Of a stretch of DNA of 47,607 nt, positions 7,645 to 17,793 are shown in pieces. This stretch comes from Shewanella sp. MBTL60-007. Lineage in GTDB: Bacteria; Pseudomonadota; Gammaproteobacteria; Enterobacterales; Shewanellaceae. A program made the translations under genes and the position numbers. The notes below the pieces were generated by a model, which was given only the letters and a program-made list of their open reading frames with translations, searched no databases and had not been told where the DNA came from. The DNA lies in contig NZ_BPET01000046.1 of NCBI RefSeq assembly GCF_019654915.1, forward strand, positions 1-47,607, written 5' to 3'. How positions within the stretch are numbered: the stretch's first letter is position 1; each line of letters starts with the position of its first letter.

Positions 7645-9654
7645 TTACGACAGAATCGCAATAAGCGCTTCTTCATCGATAACCTTTACGCCTAACTCTT
7701 GCGCCTTAGCCAATTTTGAGCCTGCGGCAGCGCCTGCAACGAGACAGTCGGTATTTTTAGAAACACTGCCAGCCACTTTAGCCCCTAGAGCCTGCAATTT
7801 TGCTTTGGCGTCATTACGGTTAAGTTGAGTTAAGGTACCAGTTAATACCCAAGTCTGCCCCTTGAGAGACAAGTCTTCATCGGCTACTTCTTCGATTGCA
7901 GGCCAATGTATACCCGCTTCGATAAGTTTATCGATTACCTCAAGATTATGGGGTTGAGCAAAGAAGTGCGCCAAATGCGCCGCGACGATAGTGCCTACAT
8001 CATCGACCTTAATAAACTCTTCCTCTTTAGCCGCCTTCAATGCATCTAAAGTTTTAAAATAGGCTGCAAGATTTGCTGCAGTTGCCTCTCCCACTTCCCG
8101 AATGCCGAGGGCGTAGAGAAAACGAGCAAACGTCGTTTGTTTCGCTACTTCGATTGCTGCCACCAATTTAGTCGCCGACTTCATTCCCATGCGCTCAAGC
8201 ATAGTCATGGCCGATGCCGTCAACTTAAACAGATCGGCTGGACTCTCTACCAACTCTTTATCGATAAGTTGTTCAACGACCTTGTCGCCCATTCCATCGA
8301 TATCCAGCGCCTTGCGTGAAGCAAAGTGCTTAATGGCTTCTTTACGCTGGGCTTCGCAAAATAGACCACCAGTACAACGAGCCACGGCCTCACCTTCGAC
8401 ACGCTCAACTTCGCTGTCGCACACGGGGCACAGCGCAGGGAAAGTGATCTCTTTAGCATCGTCTGGACGTTTTTCGGCTACCACTGCCACGATCTGCGGG
8501 ATCACATCACCAGCGCGGCGAATAATGATGGTGTCGCCAATCTTTACGCCGAGTCGTGCGATTTCATCGGCGTTATGTAGGGTTGCATTCGATACGGTAA
8601 CCCCACCTACAAACACAGGTTTTAATCTAGCAACTGGAGTCACTGCCCCTGTACGGCCAACCTGAAAATCAACACCCTCTAACAGGGTCATCTCTTCTTG
8701 AGCCGGAAACTTAAACGCAGTCGCCCAACGCGGCGCTTTCGCCACAAAGCCAAGACTCAGCTGATGAGCAATCTGGTTAACTTTCACCACCACACCGTCA
8801 ATTTCAAACTCTAGGCTGCTACGGCGCTGCTGAATGTCATTGTAATAAGCCATCACCTCGGCTACTGAGCCACATACCTTAACTTCTTGGCTCACAGGTA
8901 CGCCCCATGAGCGAAGCTGCTCAAGCTGACCGTAGTGACTGTCGGCAAGCTCCCATGTTTCAGGCTCGACTACCCCAAGAGCATAGGCATAAAAACCAAG
9001 CGCGCGACTGGCGGTGATCTTGCTGTCTAACTGACGCAGGCTACCGGCGGCGGCATTACGAGGATTAACAAACAGCTTCTCACCTTTAGCTCGAGCGCGC
9101 TCATTAAGGGCATCGAATGCCTTATGTGGCATGATCACTTCACCACGCACTTCGACTAGCGGTGGGAAGTTGTCGCCACGCAGCTTTAGCGGAATAGACT
9201 TAATGGTGCGCACGTTCTCAGTGATATCTTCACCGGTTTGGCCATCACCACGGGTGGCAGCGCGTTCAAATACGCCATCACGATAAACGATACTCACCGC
9301 GAGTCCATCTAATTTAGGCTCACAGCAGTAGCTTAAATCTTTACCTGTCTTATCAACGATACGTTGATTGAATGCCGTGAACTCCTGCTCATCAAACACA
9401 TTATCTAAGCTAAGCATCGGCTTTAAGTGCTTTATCTGTTCGAACTTGGCAAGCGCTTCACCACCTACCCGTTGAGTTGGCGAATCCGCTAAACAAAATT
9501 CTGGGTGCTGCGTCTCTAATGATTTAAGCCTTTTCAATAAACGATCGTATTCGGCATCTGGTATTGAAGGGCTATCGTCAACGTAATAGCGATAGTTATG
9601 TTGATTAAGTTCAGCGGTTAGCTGAGCAATTTCATTTTGAACATCTTGCATCAT
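7645..9654 (-). CDS. ligA: NAD-dependent DNA ligase LigA
   Basis: The product has 669 residues, matching the usual length of bacterial LigA (E. coli 671). It seals nicks between Okazaki fragments and in repair, using NAD. Domains in order: an N-terminal NAD-binding Ia domain; adenylation domain with the nucleophile in CEPKLDG (Lys about 114); OB fold; a four-cysteine zinc finger (CPVC with later CTGGLFC); helix-hairpin-helix segments (IDGMGDK); and a C-terminal BRCT domain (QTWVLTGTL). The start is one of two adjacent ATGs (9652-9654 or 9649-9651). An in-frame upstream ATG at 9696 falls inside the palindrome at 9672-9693 and is rejected. It follows zipA with a 97-base gap. Confidence 0.95.
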   Translation of the reverse strand: MMQDVQNEIAQLTAELNQHNYRYYVDDSPSIPDAEYDRLLKRLKSLETQHPEFCLADSPTQRVGGEALAKFEQIKHLKPMLSLDNVFDEQEFTAFNQRIVDKTGKDLSYCCEPKLDGLAVSIVYRDGVFERAATRGDGQTGEDITENVRTIKSIPLKLRGDNFPPLVEVRGEVIMPHKAFDALNERARAKGEKLFVNPRNAAAGSLRQLDSKITASRALGFYAYALGVVEPETWELADSHYGQLEQLRSWGVPVSQEVKVCGSVAEVMAYYNDIQQRRSSLEFEIDGVVVKVNQIAHQLSLGFVAKAPRWATAFKFPAQEEMTLLEGVDFQVGRTGAVTPVARLKPVFVGGVTVSNATLHNADEIARLGVKIGDTIIIRRAGDVIPQIVAVVAEKRPDDAKEITFPALCPVCDSEVERVEGEAVARCTGGLFCEAQRKEAIKHFASRKALDIDGMGDKVVEQLIDKELVESPADLFKLTASAMTMLERMGMKSATKLVAAIEVAKQTTFARFLYALGIREVGEATAANLAAYFKTLDALKAAKEEEFIKVDDVGTIVAAHLAHFFAQPHNLEVIDKLIEAGIHWPAIEEVADEDLSLKGQTWVLTGTLTQLNRNDAKAKLQALGAKVAGSVSKNTDCLVAGAAAGSKLAKAQELGVKVIDEEALIAILS

Positions 9655-9671
9655 ATTATCCGAATAATAAC

Positions 9672-9693
9672 AAAGGCCGCTGCAGCGGCCTTT
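9672..9693 (-). terminator. Perfect palindrome between zipA and ligA
   Basis: A 22-bp perfect palindrome centred on GCTGCAGC (AAAGGCCGC arms) is followed on the minus strand by a loose T-rich tract. It would form a strong stem on RNA. It is placed to end part of the zipA transcript or to separate zipA and ligA expression. A second palindrome, CACCTAAATTTAGGTG, lies at 9714-9729. Confidence 0.55.
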
Positions 9694-9751
9694 CAAATGT
9701 AATTACGTACAAGCACCTAAATTTAGGTGTTAATTTAGGCTCAATCTAAGC

Positions 9752-10711
9752 TTAAGCCAACGCCCTGATCCGCTGAATATAGCTTTGCTTAGTGCTTTCT
9801 GACCACTCGCCTCTACCACCATCGAGTACCTCGCCGCCTAAATCATCGGCTATTTGATGAGCAGAATTTAGCATGATAGAAAAGTTCATTAAGGCATCGC
9901 CATAACAAGGTAGTGTCATAAACAACACCACACCTTGGGTACTAAACTGCTCCATGTTGTCGGGATCGAATACGCCCGGCTTAACCATGTTCGCCATCGA
10001 GAATAAGACTTTGCCTGTACCTGCGTTGTCTTCATGACGGTGGAAAATATTCATATCGCCAAACTTAAAGTTAAGCGTCAATAAACACGGTAACAGCTCT
10101 GCTCCGCTGAGCGCTTCGCCCTCTTTCGCCACCACATGCAGTACTAATACATCCTGTGGCTCACCTAACTCTTCGACTTGCTCTTGTTTAGGCTCTGAGG
10201 CTGGTTCAGGCTTTGTTTCAACAGCCTCTGGCTCGATAGCTTCTTGTTTAACCACCTTCGGGGCAGCCTCAAGAGTAGGCTCGACAATCGTTGGCTCTGC
10301 TATCACTGGCTCTTCAGTGGCAAAAAGTGACTCTTGAACAGGCGCTTCTGTAGCCAAAACTGGCTCCTGAGTCATTAAAGAAGGCTCAACTCGGGTCTTA
10401 GTCACCTTAGGAGCCGGAGCGTCAGTCAATTCAAACGATTCGGCCGTAGTGCCATTTAACTGAACCTCTCTATGATTATCTTCAACGGCTTTCGTTTCGT
10501 TTTCAAAAGCACTATTTTTAACAACTCGTACTTCGCCGATACCATCGTTATCAAAACCATCTGCATCACGACGTTCACGGCTAATATCAGCCATGGGGCT
10601 TTGCTTATATCCCTTAGGTTGCTGTTTTCTAATGGACCAAAATCCGTGTACAAGTACGGCGATAATGGCTATCACACCGATAAGAAGCAATACCAGTTGA
10701 AAATTTTCCAT
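9752..10711 (-). CDS. zipA: Cell division protein ZipA
   Basis: The 319-residue protein is anchored by one N-terminal helix (about 5-25) with the N-terminus outside, as ZipA requires. A basic segment follows, then a long Pro/Glu/Val-rich linker (about 75-180) and the C-terminal FtsZ-binding domain (about 185-319). ZipA tethers FtsZ polymers to the inner membrane during early division. It lies 23 bases downstream of smc and upstream of ligA on the same strand. The zipA-ligA neighbourhood is common in gammaproteobacteria. The linker contains imperfect repeats such as EPVLATEAPV and EPVIAEPTIVEP. Confidence 0.93.
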   Translation of the reverse strand: MENFQLVLLLIGVIAIIAVLVHGFWSIRKQQPKGYKQSPMADISRERRDADGFDNDGIGEVRVVKNSAFENETKAVEDNHREVQLNGTTAESFELTDAPAPKVTKTRVEPSLMTQEPVLATEAPVQESLFATEEPVIAEPTIVEPTLEAAPKVVKQEAIEPEAVETKPEPASEPKQEQVEELGEPQDVLVLHVVAKEGEALSGAELLPCLLTLNFKFGDMNIFHRHEDNAGTGKVLFSMANMVKPGVFDPDNMEQFSTQGVVLFMTLPCYGDALMNFSIMLNSAHQIADDLGGEVLDGGRGEWSESTKQSYIQRIRALA

Positions 10712-10734
10712 TGGTTACCCTGTATTTCTTATGT

Positions 10735-13700
10735 TCATCCTGCGTCGGCTAATGCCACCGCTTCATCTATGTCAACTGCCACGATGCGTGATACACCGGG
10801 CTCATGCATAGTCACACCGATAAGTTGATCGGCCAATTCCATGGTGATCTTGTTGTGACTAATATATATAAATTGAACGCTTTGGGACATCTCTTTTACC
10901 AAACGACAAAAACGTTCGACATTGGCATCATCCAAAGGCGCATCGACTTCATCCAGCATGCAAAATGGTGCCGGATTTAGCCTAAAAATAGCAAATACCA
11001 ATGATAAAGCGGTTAACGCCTTTTCTCCACCAGAAAGAAGATGAATCGTACTATTCTTCTTACCCGGCGGCCTTGCCATAATGGTGACGCCTGTTTCTAA
11101 AAGATCATCATCGGTCAGGGCTAAATAGGCACTACCACCGCCAAACACCTTGGGAAACAGCACCCCAAGATCGGCATTCACTTTATCAAATGTATCCTTA
11201 AAGCGACTCTTGGTCTCTTTATCAATCTTACGAATCGCCTCCTCTAAACTCGAAAGCGCGGCGTTCAGATCGTCATCTTGGCTATCTAAATATAACTTGC
11301 GCTGGTTTTGAAGATCAAACTCCTCAATCGCAGCTAAGTTAATCGCGCCTAACTCCTCTATCTGTGACCGTAATCGCTCAAGTTCTTTTTGACGCCAAAC
11401 CAAGCTCTTATTTTCATCTAATGATAATAAAACCTGCTTAACATCAATATTTTGCTCAAGTAGCAATCGTTGTTGACTGTCAATTTGACCTTTTAATCCT
11501 TCACGGCGTAACTTTAACGTGCTTGTGGATTGAGTCAAGCCCTCTAAACTCGCAAGCTGTTGTTTTTTATTCGTTCCTGCACTATCGCACAGTTCCTGAA
11601 GTTCTGCTTGCTGCTGCCTTAACGCCGTCAATGCATCCTGCTTAATCTGCTGTGCTTGCAAGGCCTGCTCTAACTGCGCCTTAAGCGGTTGCGACTCCCC
11701 TTCTTGCAGTTCACTGTCTTTAAGCTCTAACTGCTGCTTGAGCACAGTTTCGCTCTGCTCAAGCTCCGATAATCGCAACTGATGCTGATTGATCTGTTGC
11801 TCGATCAGCATCAGCTGTGTATGCAAATTCTGCTCGCTCGCCGATGCCTGCGTCATCTTAGCGTCTAACTGTTGACGAAGCGGTTTAAGCTTAGCAAGCT
11901 TATCCAAGGCTTGCGCTTTCTGCGCTTGACCATCGGCTTTCGCGATTTGTGCTTTCTCTAGAGCATCACTCAGTTGCTGATCCTGTCGCGTACGCTTCTC
12001 GACACTATGTTGCAACGCCTGTCGTTCCTGCTTCGCTTCGAGTAAATCTTGCTCGACCTTAGCCAATCTTTGGGCGGTCTGTGTCACCGATTGCTGCTGT
12101 GACTCCAGCTGAGACCTTAAGCTTGCCAAGGTTATCTGCTGGCTCTGAATAAATTGCTGCTTTTGCTGGATCTGGCTAACAAGGGGCGCCATGATCTGCT
12201 TTAGTTGAGTCAATGACTCACCCAGTGTCTCCAGAGCTGATCGATTCGTCATGACACTTTGCTGTAATGCTAACTGCTCATTTTTAAGCTCAACAATGGA
12301 GCCCGCAGCCTGAGTCTTCTCGATAATAAAGTCGACGCCAACTAAGTATCCGTCGGCGGTAGCGATTAGCTGCTCTTGTTTCAAAGAGGCTCTTTGGACA
12401 ACGGCCTGCTCTTTGGTCTCTAGCCAAGTCACATGCTGCAGCCAAGGTGCAAGATTCACCGGCGCTTTAATCACCCCTAGCTCTGTAACGCCGGACTCAA
12501 AGCCAAGTTGCTCTAGGTTGCTATTTAGATCTGGCTCAGACAATATCGGCGTATTTAACAGTCCAGATAGCAGCATGTCCACGGCCGCTTCCCAGCCTGG
12601 TGTGACTTCGATAACTTGCCAGAGCTCTTCATTGTCACCCACCTTATCGGCTGGCAATAGCTGAGTCACTACCGATAATCGCCCCTGCTCATCGGCGAGC
12701 CTGACCTTTAGATTATCTTGCTCGGCAAATAACTCCTGTTCGCTGAGCAGCTTGCTTTGCAGTTGAAAATTGAGTTCATCGAGCACCTCTTGCTCTTGTT
12801 CAATAACCAAGGAAAGCTCACTGACCTGTGTAGCGAAGTCTTGGGCATTTATCTTTTCAAGCTCAGTAGAGGTCGAAACGACTTGCTCCTGTAAACGCTC
12901 CACCAGCCTTTGCTTGTTACCAATATCGGATTCATTATGGCTAAGCTGATTGCGGTTCATCTCAAACGCGTGGTGCGCTTGGCTATAGGCTTCATTCAAA
13001 CCATGCAATTGCTCACTGAGTTGATCCAGTTGCTCATTGGCTAATGAAAGCTCTGCATCATGAGCCGTCAACTGTTGTCGAATCAGGGTAACATCGGGTA
13101 GCGCCAACGCTTGTTGCTCAGTCAGCTGGGTTTGCTTAAGCTGTGCTTCGGCTAATCGAGCCCGATAGAGACTAATCTGTTCATCGATTTCCTGCAGGCG
13201 CTGAGTTAAGCTCTCATCTTGCTGCTGACGATGCTTAAGTGACTGTTCAAGCTTGGCAATATGCGTCTTAGTAAGATAAAAATCTTCAACTTGATGCGCT
13301 TCTTGAGTCTCTAACTCACTTAACTTCAAGCTAAGCTCTGTCAGGCTTAATTCGATGGTTTGCTTCTTAGCCAACAGCTCTGTTTGTTGCAGCTCGAGTT
13401 TACTCAACTGCTCATCAATTTTAGTGATTTGCTGCTGCAACTCATCGAAACGTGACACCGACAACTCGGCATCATATTTACGCTCAGATTGCTTAAGCTC
13501 ACGATATTTACGCGCAGTTTCGGCTTGCTCCGCGAGCTTATCGAGTTGCTTAGTCAATTCAGAGCGAATGTCACCGAGTCTGGCCAAGTTTTCCCGAGTG
13601 TGCCGAATTCGGTTTTCCGTTTCACGGCGGCGCTCTTTATAACGCGAGATCCCAGCGGCCTCTTCGATGAAGACCCGCAGTTCTTGAGGCTTGGACTCAA

Positions 13701-14157
13701 TTAACCTTGAAATCGTACCCTGCTCAATAATTGCGTAACTGCGAGGTCCGAGACCTGTGCCCATAAACAAATCGGTAATATCTTTACGGCGGCACTTTTG
13801 GTTATTGAGAAAATAGCTTGAGTCACCGTCACGGCTGACTTGGCGCTTAACGGCAATCTCTTGATAACTGGAATACTGACCAGCAAGGCGGCCGTCTTGG
13901 TTATCGAATAACAACTCGACACTAGCAACGGATACAGGGCGTCTCGCCGTTGAGCCATTAAAGATCACATCGGTCATGGAGTCACCGCGCAGGTGTTTGG
14001 CCGAGCTTTCCCCCAACACCCAGCGTACGGCATCGATGACATTCGATTTGCCGCAACCATTTGGCCCAATAATGGCGCTTAAGGGATTAAGTAAAGGGAT
14101 TTTAGTTGGATCGACGAATGACTTGAATCCGGCAAGTTTAATCTGTTTAAGTCTCAT
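10735..14157 (-). CDS. smc: Chromosome segregation protein SMC
   Basis: The 1140-residue protein has the SMC layout. The N-terminal head carries Walker A in IIGPNGCGKSN (about 29-39). A long coiled coil (about 170-500), a hinge (about 510-640, with LPADKVGDNEELWQVI at its start) and a second coiled coil (about 650-970) follow. The C-terminal head has the signature LLSGGEKALTALSL and the Walker B segment MLDEVDAPLDDANVERF. It should form the condensin complex with ScpA and ScpB, which are not in this window. This is the canonical SMC and not MukB. The start MRLKQIKLAGFKSF is standard for the family. It is first in an smc-zipA-ligA block and divergent from cysZ. Confidence 0.95.
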   Translation of the reverse strand: MRLKQIKLAGFKSFVDPTKIPLLNPLSAIIGPNGCGKSNVIDAVRWVLGESSAKHLRGDSMTDVIFNGSTARRPVSVASVELLFDNQDGRLAGQYSSYQEIAVKRQVSRDGDSSYFLNNQKCRRKDITDLFMGTGLGPRSYAIIEQGTISRLIESKPQELRVFIEEAAGISRYKERRRETENRIRHTRENLARLGDIRSELTKQLDKLAEQAETARKYRELKQSERKYDAELSVSRFDELQQQITKIDEQLSKLELQQTELLAKKQTIELSLTELSLKLSELETQEAHQVEDFYLTKTHIAKLEQSLKHRQQQDESLTQRLQEIDEQISLYRARLAEAQLKQTQLTEQQALALPDVTLIRQQLTAHDAELSLANEQLDQLSEQLHGLNEAYSQAHHAFEMNRNQLSHNESDIGNKQRLVERLQEQVVSTSTELEKINAQDFATQVSELSLVIEQEQEVLDELNFQLQSKLLSEQELFAEQDNLKVRLADEQGRLSVVTQLLPADKVGDNEELWQVIEVTPGWEAAVDMLLSGLLNTPILSEPDLNSNLEQLGFESGVTELGVIKAPVNLAPWLQHVTWLETKEQAVVQRASLKQEQLIATADGYLVGVDFIIEKTQAAGSIVELKNEQLALQQSVMTNRSALETLGESLTQLKQIMAPLVSQIQQKQQFIQSQQITLASLRSQLESQQQSVTQTAQRLAKVEQDLLEAKQERQALQHSVEKRTRQDQQLSDALEKAQIAKADGQAQKAQALDKLAKLKPLRQQLDAKMTQASASEQNLHTQLMLIEQQINQHQLRLSELEQSETVLKQQLELKDSELQEGESQPLKAQLEQALQAQQIKQDALTALRQQQAELQELCDSAGTNKKQQLASLEGLTQSTSTLKLRREGLKGQIDSQQRLLLEQNIDVKQVLLSLDENKSLVWRQKELERLRSQIEELGAINLAAIEEFDLQNQRKLYLDSQDDDLNAALSSLEEAIRKIDKETKSRFKDTFDKVNADLGVLFPKVFGGGSAYLALTDDDLLETGVTIMARPPGKKNSTIHLLSGGEKALTALSLVFAIFRLNPAPFCMLDEVDAPLDDANVERFCRLVKEMSQSVQFIYISHNKITMELADQLIGVTMHEPGVSRIVAVDIDEAVALADAG

Positions 14158-14349
14158 TGTGCCGTGTAGTCATTTCCTCGCTAAGTAAATAGCGATTGAG
14201 TTTGAGGGGATTACTTAGTGGTTAACTTTACCAAAGCTCGCTGTGTTTTGTAACGCTTTTATCGTGCATTAAGCGCTTTTAACTTGTGATTAAATACCGA
14301 CTGACTCACAATCGTACTAATGCGCAATTTTAATAACCTACATCTATCT

Positions 14350-15123
14350 ATGAATAAAACCAAACAAGTACAAAAAAAAAGCGGCGTAAATTACTTCCTC
14401 GATGGCTTTAGCCTCATCAAACAACCAGGATTGAGAAGATTCGTCTTTATTCCGCTCTCAATCAACTTACTGCTGTTTTCGGGTCTTATCTATTTTGCCA
14501 TTGGCCAACTTGAAAACGTGTTTGCCTGGCTATCGACGCAGCTCCCGGATTATTTAAGCTGGCTTAACTTCATCCTATGGCCTCTGGCTGTCCTTACGCT
14601 ACTGGTTGTGCTGTCTTTTATCTTTAGCTCCGTCATGAACTGGCTCGCCGCCCCCTTTAACGGTTTGCTTGCCGAAAAGGTTGAACAACAACTCACAGGC
14701 AAGCCGCTTAACACCGGTGGCGGTATCGACCTGATAAAGGATCTACCACGGATCATGGGCCGAGAATGGATGAAGCTGAAATACTACCTGCCAAGAGCCA
14801 TCGTTTTTTTACTGCTGTTTTGGATCCCCTTTGTCGGGCAGACCATAGCACCAGTATTATGGTTTCTATTCAGTGCTTGGATGATGGCGATTCAGTACTG
14901 CGATTATCCATTTGATAACCACAAAGTCCCGTTTCAAGACATGAAGTTTGCCCTCAATCAAACCAAGGGCAGTAGCTTTAGTTTTGGTGCCTCGGTCACC
15001 TTGTTCTCAATGATCCCAATTTTGAACTTCGTGGTAATGCCGGTAGCGATTTGCGGTGCAACCGCCATGTGGGTCGATAAGTATCGCAGCGCCTATAAGA
15101 ATGATGTCATAGCGCCTGACTAA
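14350..15123 (+). CDS. cysZ: Sulfate transporter CysZ
   Basis: The product has 257 residues, like E. coli CysZ (253), and its segments LNFILWPLAVL, NWLAAPFNGLLAEK, VPFQDMKFAL and CGATAMWVDKYR match the family closely. It is an inner-membrane protein importing sulfate for cysteine synthesis. I chose the ATG at 14350 because the distance to the conserved YF.DG.SL.KQPG segment then equals that of E. coli CysZ. An in-frame ATG at 14320 would add ten unmatched residues; neither has a clear ribosome binding site. In E. coli cysZ is next to cysK; here about 5.6 kb separates them. Confidence 0.93.
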   Translation: MNKTKQVQKKSGVNYFLDGFSLIKQPGLRRFVFIPLSINLLLFSGLIYFAIGQLENVFAWLSTQLPDYLSWLNFILWPLAVLTLLVVLSFIFSSVMNWLAAPFNGLLAEKVEQQLTGKPLNTGGGIDLIKDLPRIMGREWMKLKYYLPRAIVFLLLFWIPFVGQTIAPVLWFLFSAWMMAIQYCDYPFDNHKVPFQDMKFALNQTKGSSFSFGASVTLFSMIPILNFVVMPVAICGATAMWVDKYRSAYKNDVIAPD

Positions 15124-15148
15124 ATCTAGCTATCATCTGATTACTACT

Positions 15149-15177
15149 AAAAAGCCATGTCTCGACATGGCTTTTTT
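15149..15177 (+). terminator. Terminator after cysZ
   Basis: The stem AAGCCATGTC/GACATGGCTT has a two-base TC loop and a T-run. It lies 26 bases after the cysZ stop. Confidence 0.88.
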
Positions 15178-15363
15178 GTTAACGCTATAACACCCACCCA
15201 GCTTCTCTGACCATGCTTGTTTAGCGTCAAACTGCCTACTACAAGACAAGGGCAAGGCGGCAAGACAAGCTTTGTAACAATATCCTGCAACTTTTGCTGT
15301 CCAATTCGAGGGCTAAATCTGGCACAATCTCAATAAATAACAGTGCAGTAACAATTATAACAA

Positions 15364-17700
15364 ATGACAAAAAAAAGCTTTTTACCCTTAGCACTTCTCT
15401 TAAGTGCCTTTACCTCGACTCCTAGCCAAGCAGGATTGTCATCGCAATTCAATATTCAGATCCCAACACTTGAAGCCGCTATTGAAATTGATGGCGAATT
15501 TGATGAGCCCCAGTGGCAACAAGCTGCGATTGCGAACCTTAAATTTGAGACTCGACCAGGTGAGAACATTGCCGCTCCGGTGCAAACTGAAGTTAGAGTC
15601 TACGCCACCCAATCTAGTCTATTTTTAGCCTTTAGCGCACAAGATCCTGCTCCTGAGCAGATCCGCGCGAACTTAAGTGACAGAGACAGTGTTTGGGGCG
15701 ATGACCTTGTTGGGATAAAGCTCGATACCTTTAATGATGCTAGATTAGCCTATCAATTCTTCGTCAATGCCTATGGCGTACAAATGGACTCAATCGAGAA
15801 TGAGTTAACAGGCAGCGAAAGTGATGCTTGGGATGGGATCTGGTACAGCGCAGCCAAGCGCACCGAGTCGGGCTACCAAGTCGAGATAGAATTGCCCTTT
15901 AGGCTGTTAAACTTTGATAACAATGCCGAACAAAAATGGGGGGTTGAGTTTATCCGTTTCTACCCTCGAAACGAAGAGCACCGCATCTCTAGCCATCAAA
16001 TCGATAGAAACAACAACTGCCAACTCTGTCAGTTAGGTATCGCCACTGGACTTGCCAATATCGAGCAAGGGAGCGACTTACAAATTACCCCATCTGTTGT
16101 GCTTAATCGCAATAGCAAGCGCCCCCATCAAGAAAACAGTGACTGGAATAGTGAAAATAAGATCGAGCCTAGCTTAGACCTGCGTTGGGGGATCACCCCT
16201 AGTACTCTGCTTAGTGCCACGATTAACCCCGATTTCTCGCAGGTGGAAGCCGATGCTGGACAGCTGGATATTAATAGTACCTTTGCCCTCTTCTACCCGG
16301 AGAAACGGGCGTTTTTCCTAGACAATAAGGATTATTTCGATACCCAGCTTAACTTACTGCACACGCGCAATATTGGCGCACCTGATTACGGACTAAAACT
16401 GACCAGCAAAGTGGGTGACCACACTTTCGCGACATTAATAACCGATGACACCAGTACCAACTTTCTAGTACCGGGCAATTTAAGCTCAGATATAGCCAGC
16501 ATAGATAAGAAAAGCCAAAACTTCGCAGGCCGCTATCGCTTAGATCTTGGCAAACCATTATCCATTGGGGCGTTAGTCACCGCAAAGAAGAGCGATGACT
16601 ACCATAACTACGTCACCAGTCTCGATGCCAAATACCAGCCAACCGAGCACGATACATTCACGGCGCAATATGTGTTATCTAACACTGAGTACCCAGTTGA
16701 CCTTTATAGATCTTTTTGTAGTACTGAGGATTGTTTACCGCAAAATAACTGTGACCTTTCTGAGTGCGGGATAAACGAGCGTGTACTGCGTACCAAGAAG
16801 CAAGGAGACTTTAGTGATGACATGTATCTAGTGAAATATCAAAGGGAAACCAGAAGCTGGGATCTCTTTGCTCAATACCAATCAATTGGTGAAGACTTTC
16901 GAGCCGATTTGGGCTTTATCGAAAGAGTCGATTTTAGCAAATTTGTCACTGGCGGCGGTTATACTTGGTATCCACAGCAGGGGTTCTTCAACCAAGTAGA
17001 ACTGCGTGGCGATTGGGATATTAGCCATAATCAGGCAGGTGAAAAGCTTGAGCAAGAAATCGAGGCCAAAATGGAGCTCCAAGGCCAATGGCAAAGCTAT
17101 ACCGCCTTTGGTGTGGTAAACCGTGATCGAGTTGGACGTCGCCATAATGGTGCGTCACTAGCGATTGATGGTAACACCCAGATGTTCAACGAGACCATGG
17201 GCTGGCTCTACTCTAATATAAAACCTACCCGTACACTGTTTCTAGAGTTAGATATCAACTACGGCGATGATATCGATTTTGCCAACGACCAATTAGGCAC
17301 TAAGGTGATGTTTAATCCAGGTATAAATTGGAAAGTCACTGACGCAATAGAGTTCGAATTGTCTCATGTTTATCGCACTATGGATGTGGATGATGGACGT
17401 CTGTTTACAGCTAACTTAAGCGATCTGCGTCTTAGCTGGTATATCGATATTCACAACTTTATTCGCATATCGAGTGTCTACACCGATATCGAACGCGATG
17501 CCAGTTTGTATCAGTACAGTAAGCCAAATGAGCACTATCAACAGCTAGGTAATGAGATCCTCTACGGCTATAAACTCAACCCTCAGAGCGTATTCTATCT
17601 AGGCTACTCCGATGGTATAAAGGCCGATGACACCATAGACTCGCTCATGAAAACCGAAGAAAGCTACTTTATGAAGGTCAGCTACGCTTGGCTACTTTAG
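15364..17700 (+). CDS. DUF5916 outer-membrane beta-barrel protein with CBM9-like domain
   Basis: The product has 778 residues. A signal peptide (1-23, ending PSQA) is followed by a carbohydrate-binding family 9-like domain (about 30-220: IDGEFDEPQWQQA at its start, FFVNAYGVQMDS and VEIELPFRLLNF inside). The rest is a long C-terminal region of amphipathic strands ending in aromatic YAWLL, typical of an outer-membrane barrel. The junction segment with LSATINPDFSQVEADAGQ and FYPEKRAFFLDN is the signature I know from DUF5916 proteins. The ligand is unknown. The gene is flanked by terminators, so it is probably monocistronic. Confidence 0.82.
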   Translation: MTKKSFLPLALLLSAFTSTPSQAGLSSQFNIQIPTLEAAIEIDGEFDEPQWQQAAIANLKFETRPGENIAAPVQTEVRVYATQSSLFLAFSAQDPAPEQIRANLSDRDSVWGDDLVGIKLDTFNDARLAYQFFVNAYGVQMDSIENELTGSESDAWDGIWYSAAKRTESGYQVEIELPFRLLNFDNNAEQKWGVEFIRFYPRNEEHRISSHQIDRNNNCQLCQLGIATGLANIEQGSDLQITPSVVLNRNSKRPHQENSDWNSENKIEPSLDLRWGITPSTLLSATINPDFSQVEADAGQLDINSTFALFYPEKRAFFLDNKDYFDTQLNLLHTRNIGAPDYGLKLTSKVGDHTFATLITDDTSTNFLVPGNLSSDIASIDKKSQNFAGRYRLDLGKPLSIGALVTAKKSDDYHNYVTSLDAKYQPTEHDTFTAQYVLSNTEYPVDLYRSFCSTEDCLPQNNCDLSECGINERVLRTKKQGDFSDDMYLVKYQRETRSWDLFAQYQSIGEDFRADLGFIERVDFSKFVTGGGYTWYPQQGFFNQVELRGDWDISHNQAGEKLEQEIEAKMELQGQWQSYTAFGVVNRDRVGRRHNGASLAIDGNTQMFNETMGWLYSNIKPTRTLFLELDINYGDDIDFANDQLGTKVMFNPGINWKVTDAIEFELSHVYRTMDVDDGRLFTANLSDLRLSWYIDIHNFIRISSVYTDIERDASLYQYSKPNEHYQQLGNEILYGYKLNPQSVFYLGYSDGIKADDTIDSLMKTEESYFMKVSYAWLL

Positions 17701-17735
17701 TGGCTTATCAGGGGAAGTCAGAGAATTGATACTGA

Positions 17736-17771
17736 GAGATAAAGACCAGCCTTTTGGCTGATTTTTATCTC
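17736..17771. terminator. Bidirectional terminator between convergent genes
   Basis: The nested arms GAGATAAA..TTTATCTC and CCAGCC/GGCTG with a TTTT loop form a long hairpin. It lies between the convergent DUF5916 and REC-REC-GGDEF genes, so it can serve both strands. Confidence 0.65.
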
Positions 17772-17793
17772 TGTTATCTGATAGGAAACCAAG

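Noticed and set aside
9655..9696. Longer N-terminus for LigA
   Set aside because: The extra 14 codons fall largely in the 22-bp palindrome and do not resemble any LigA N-terminus.
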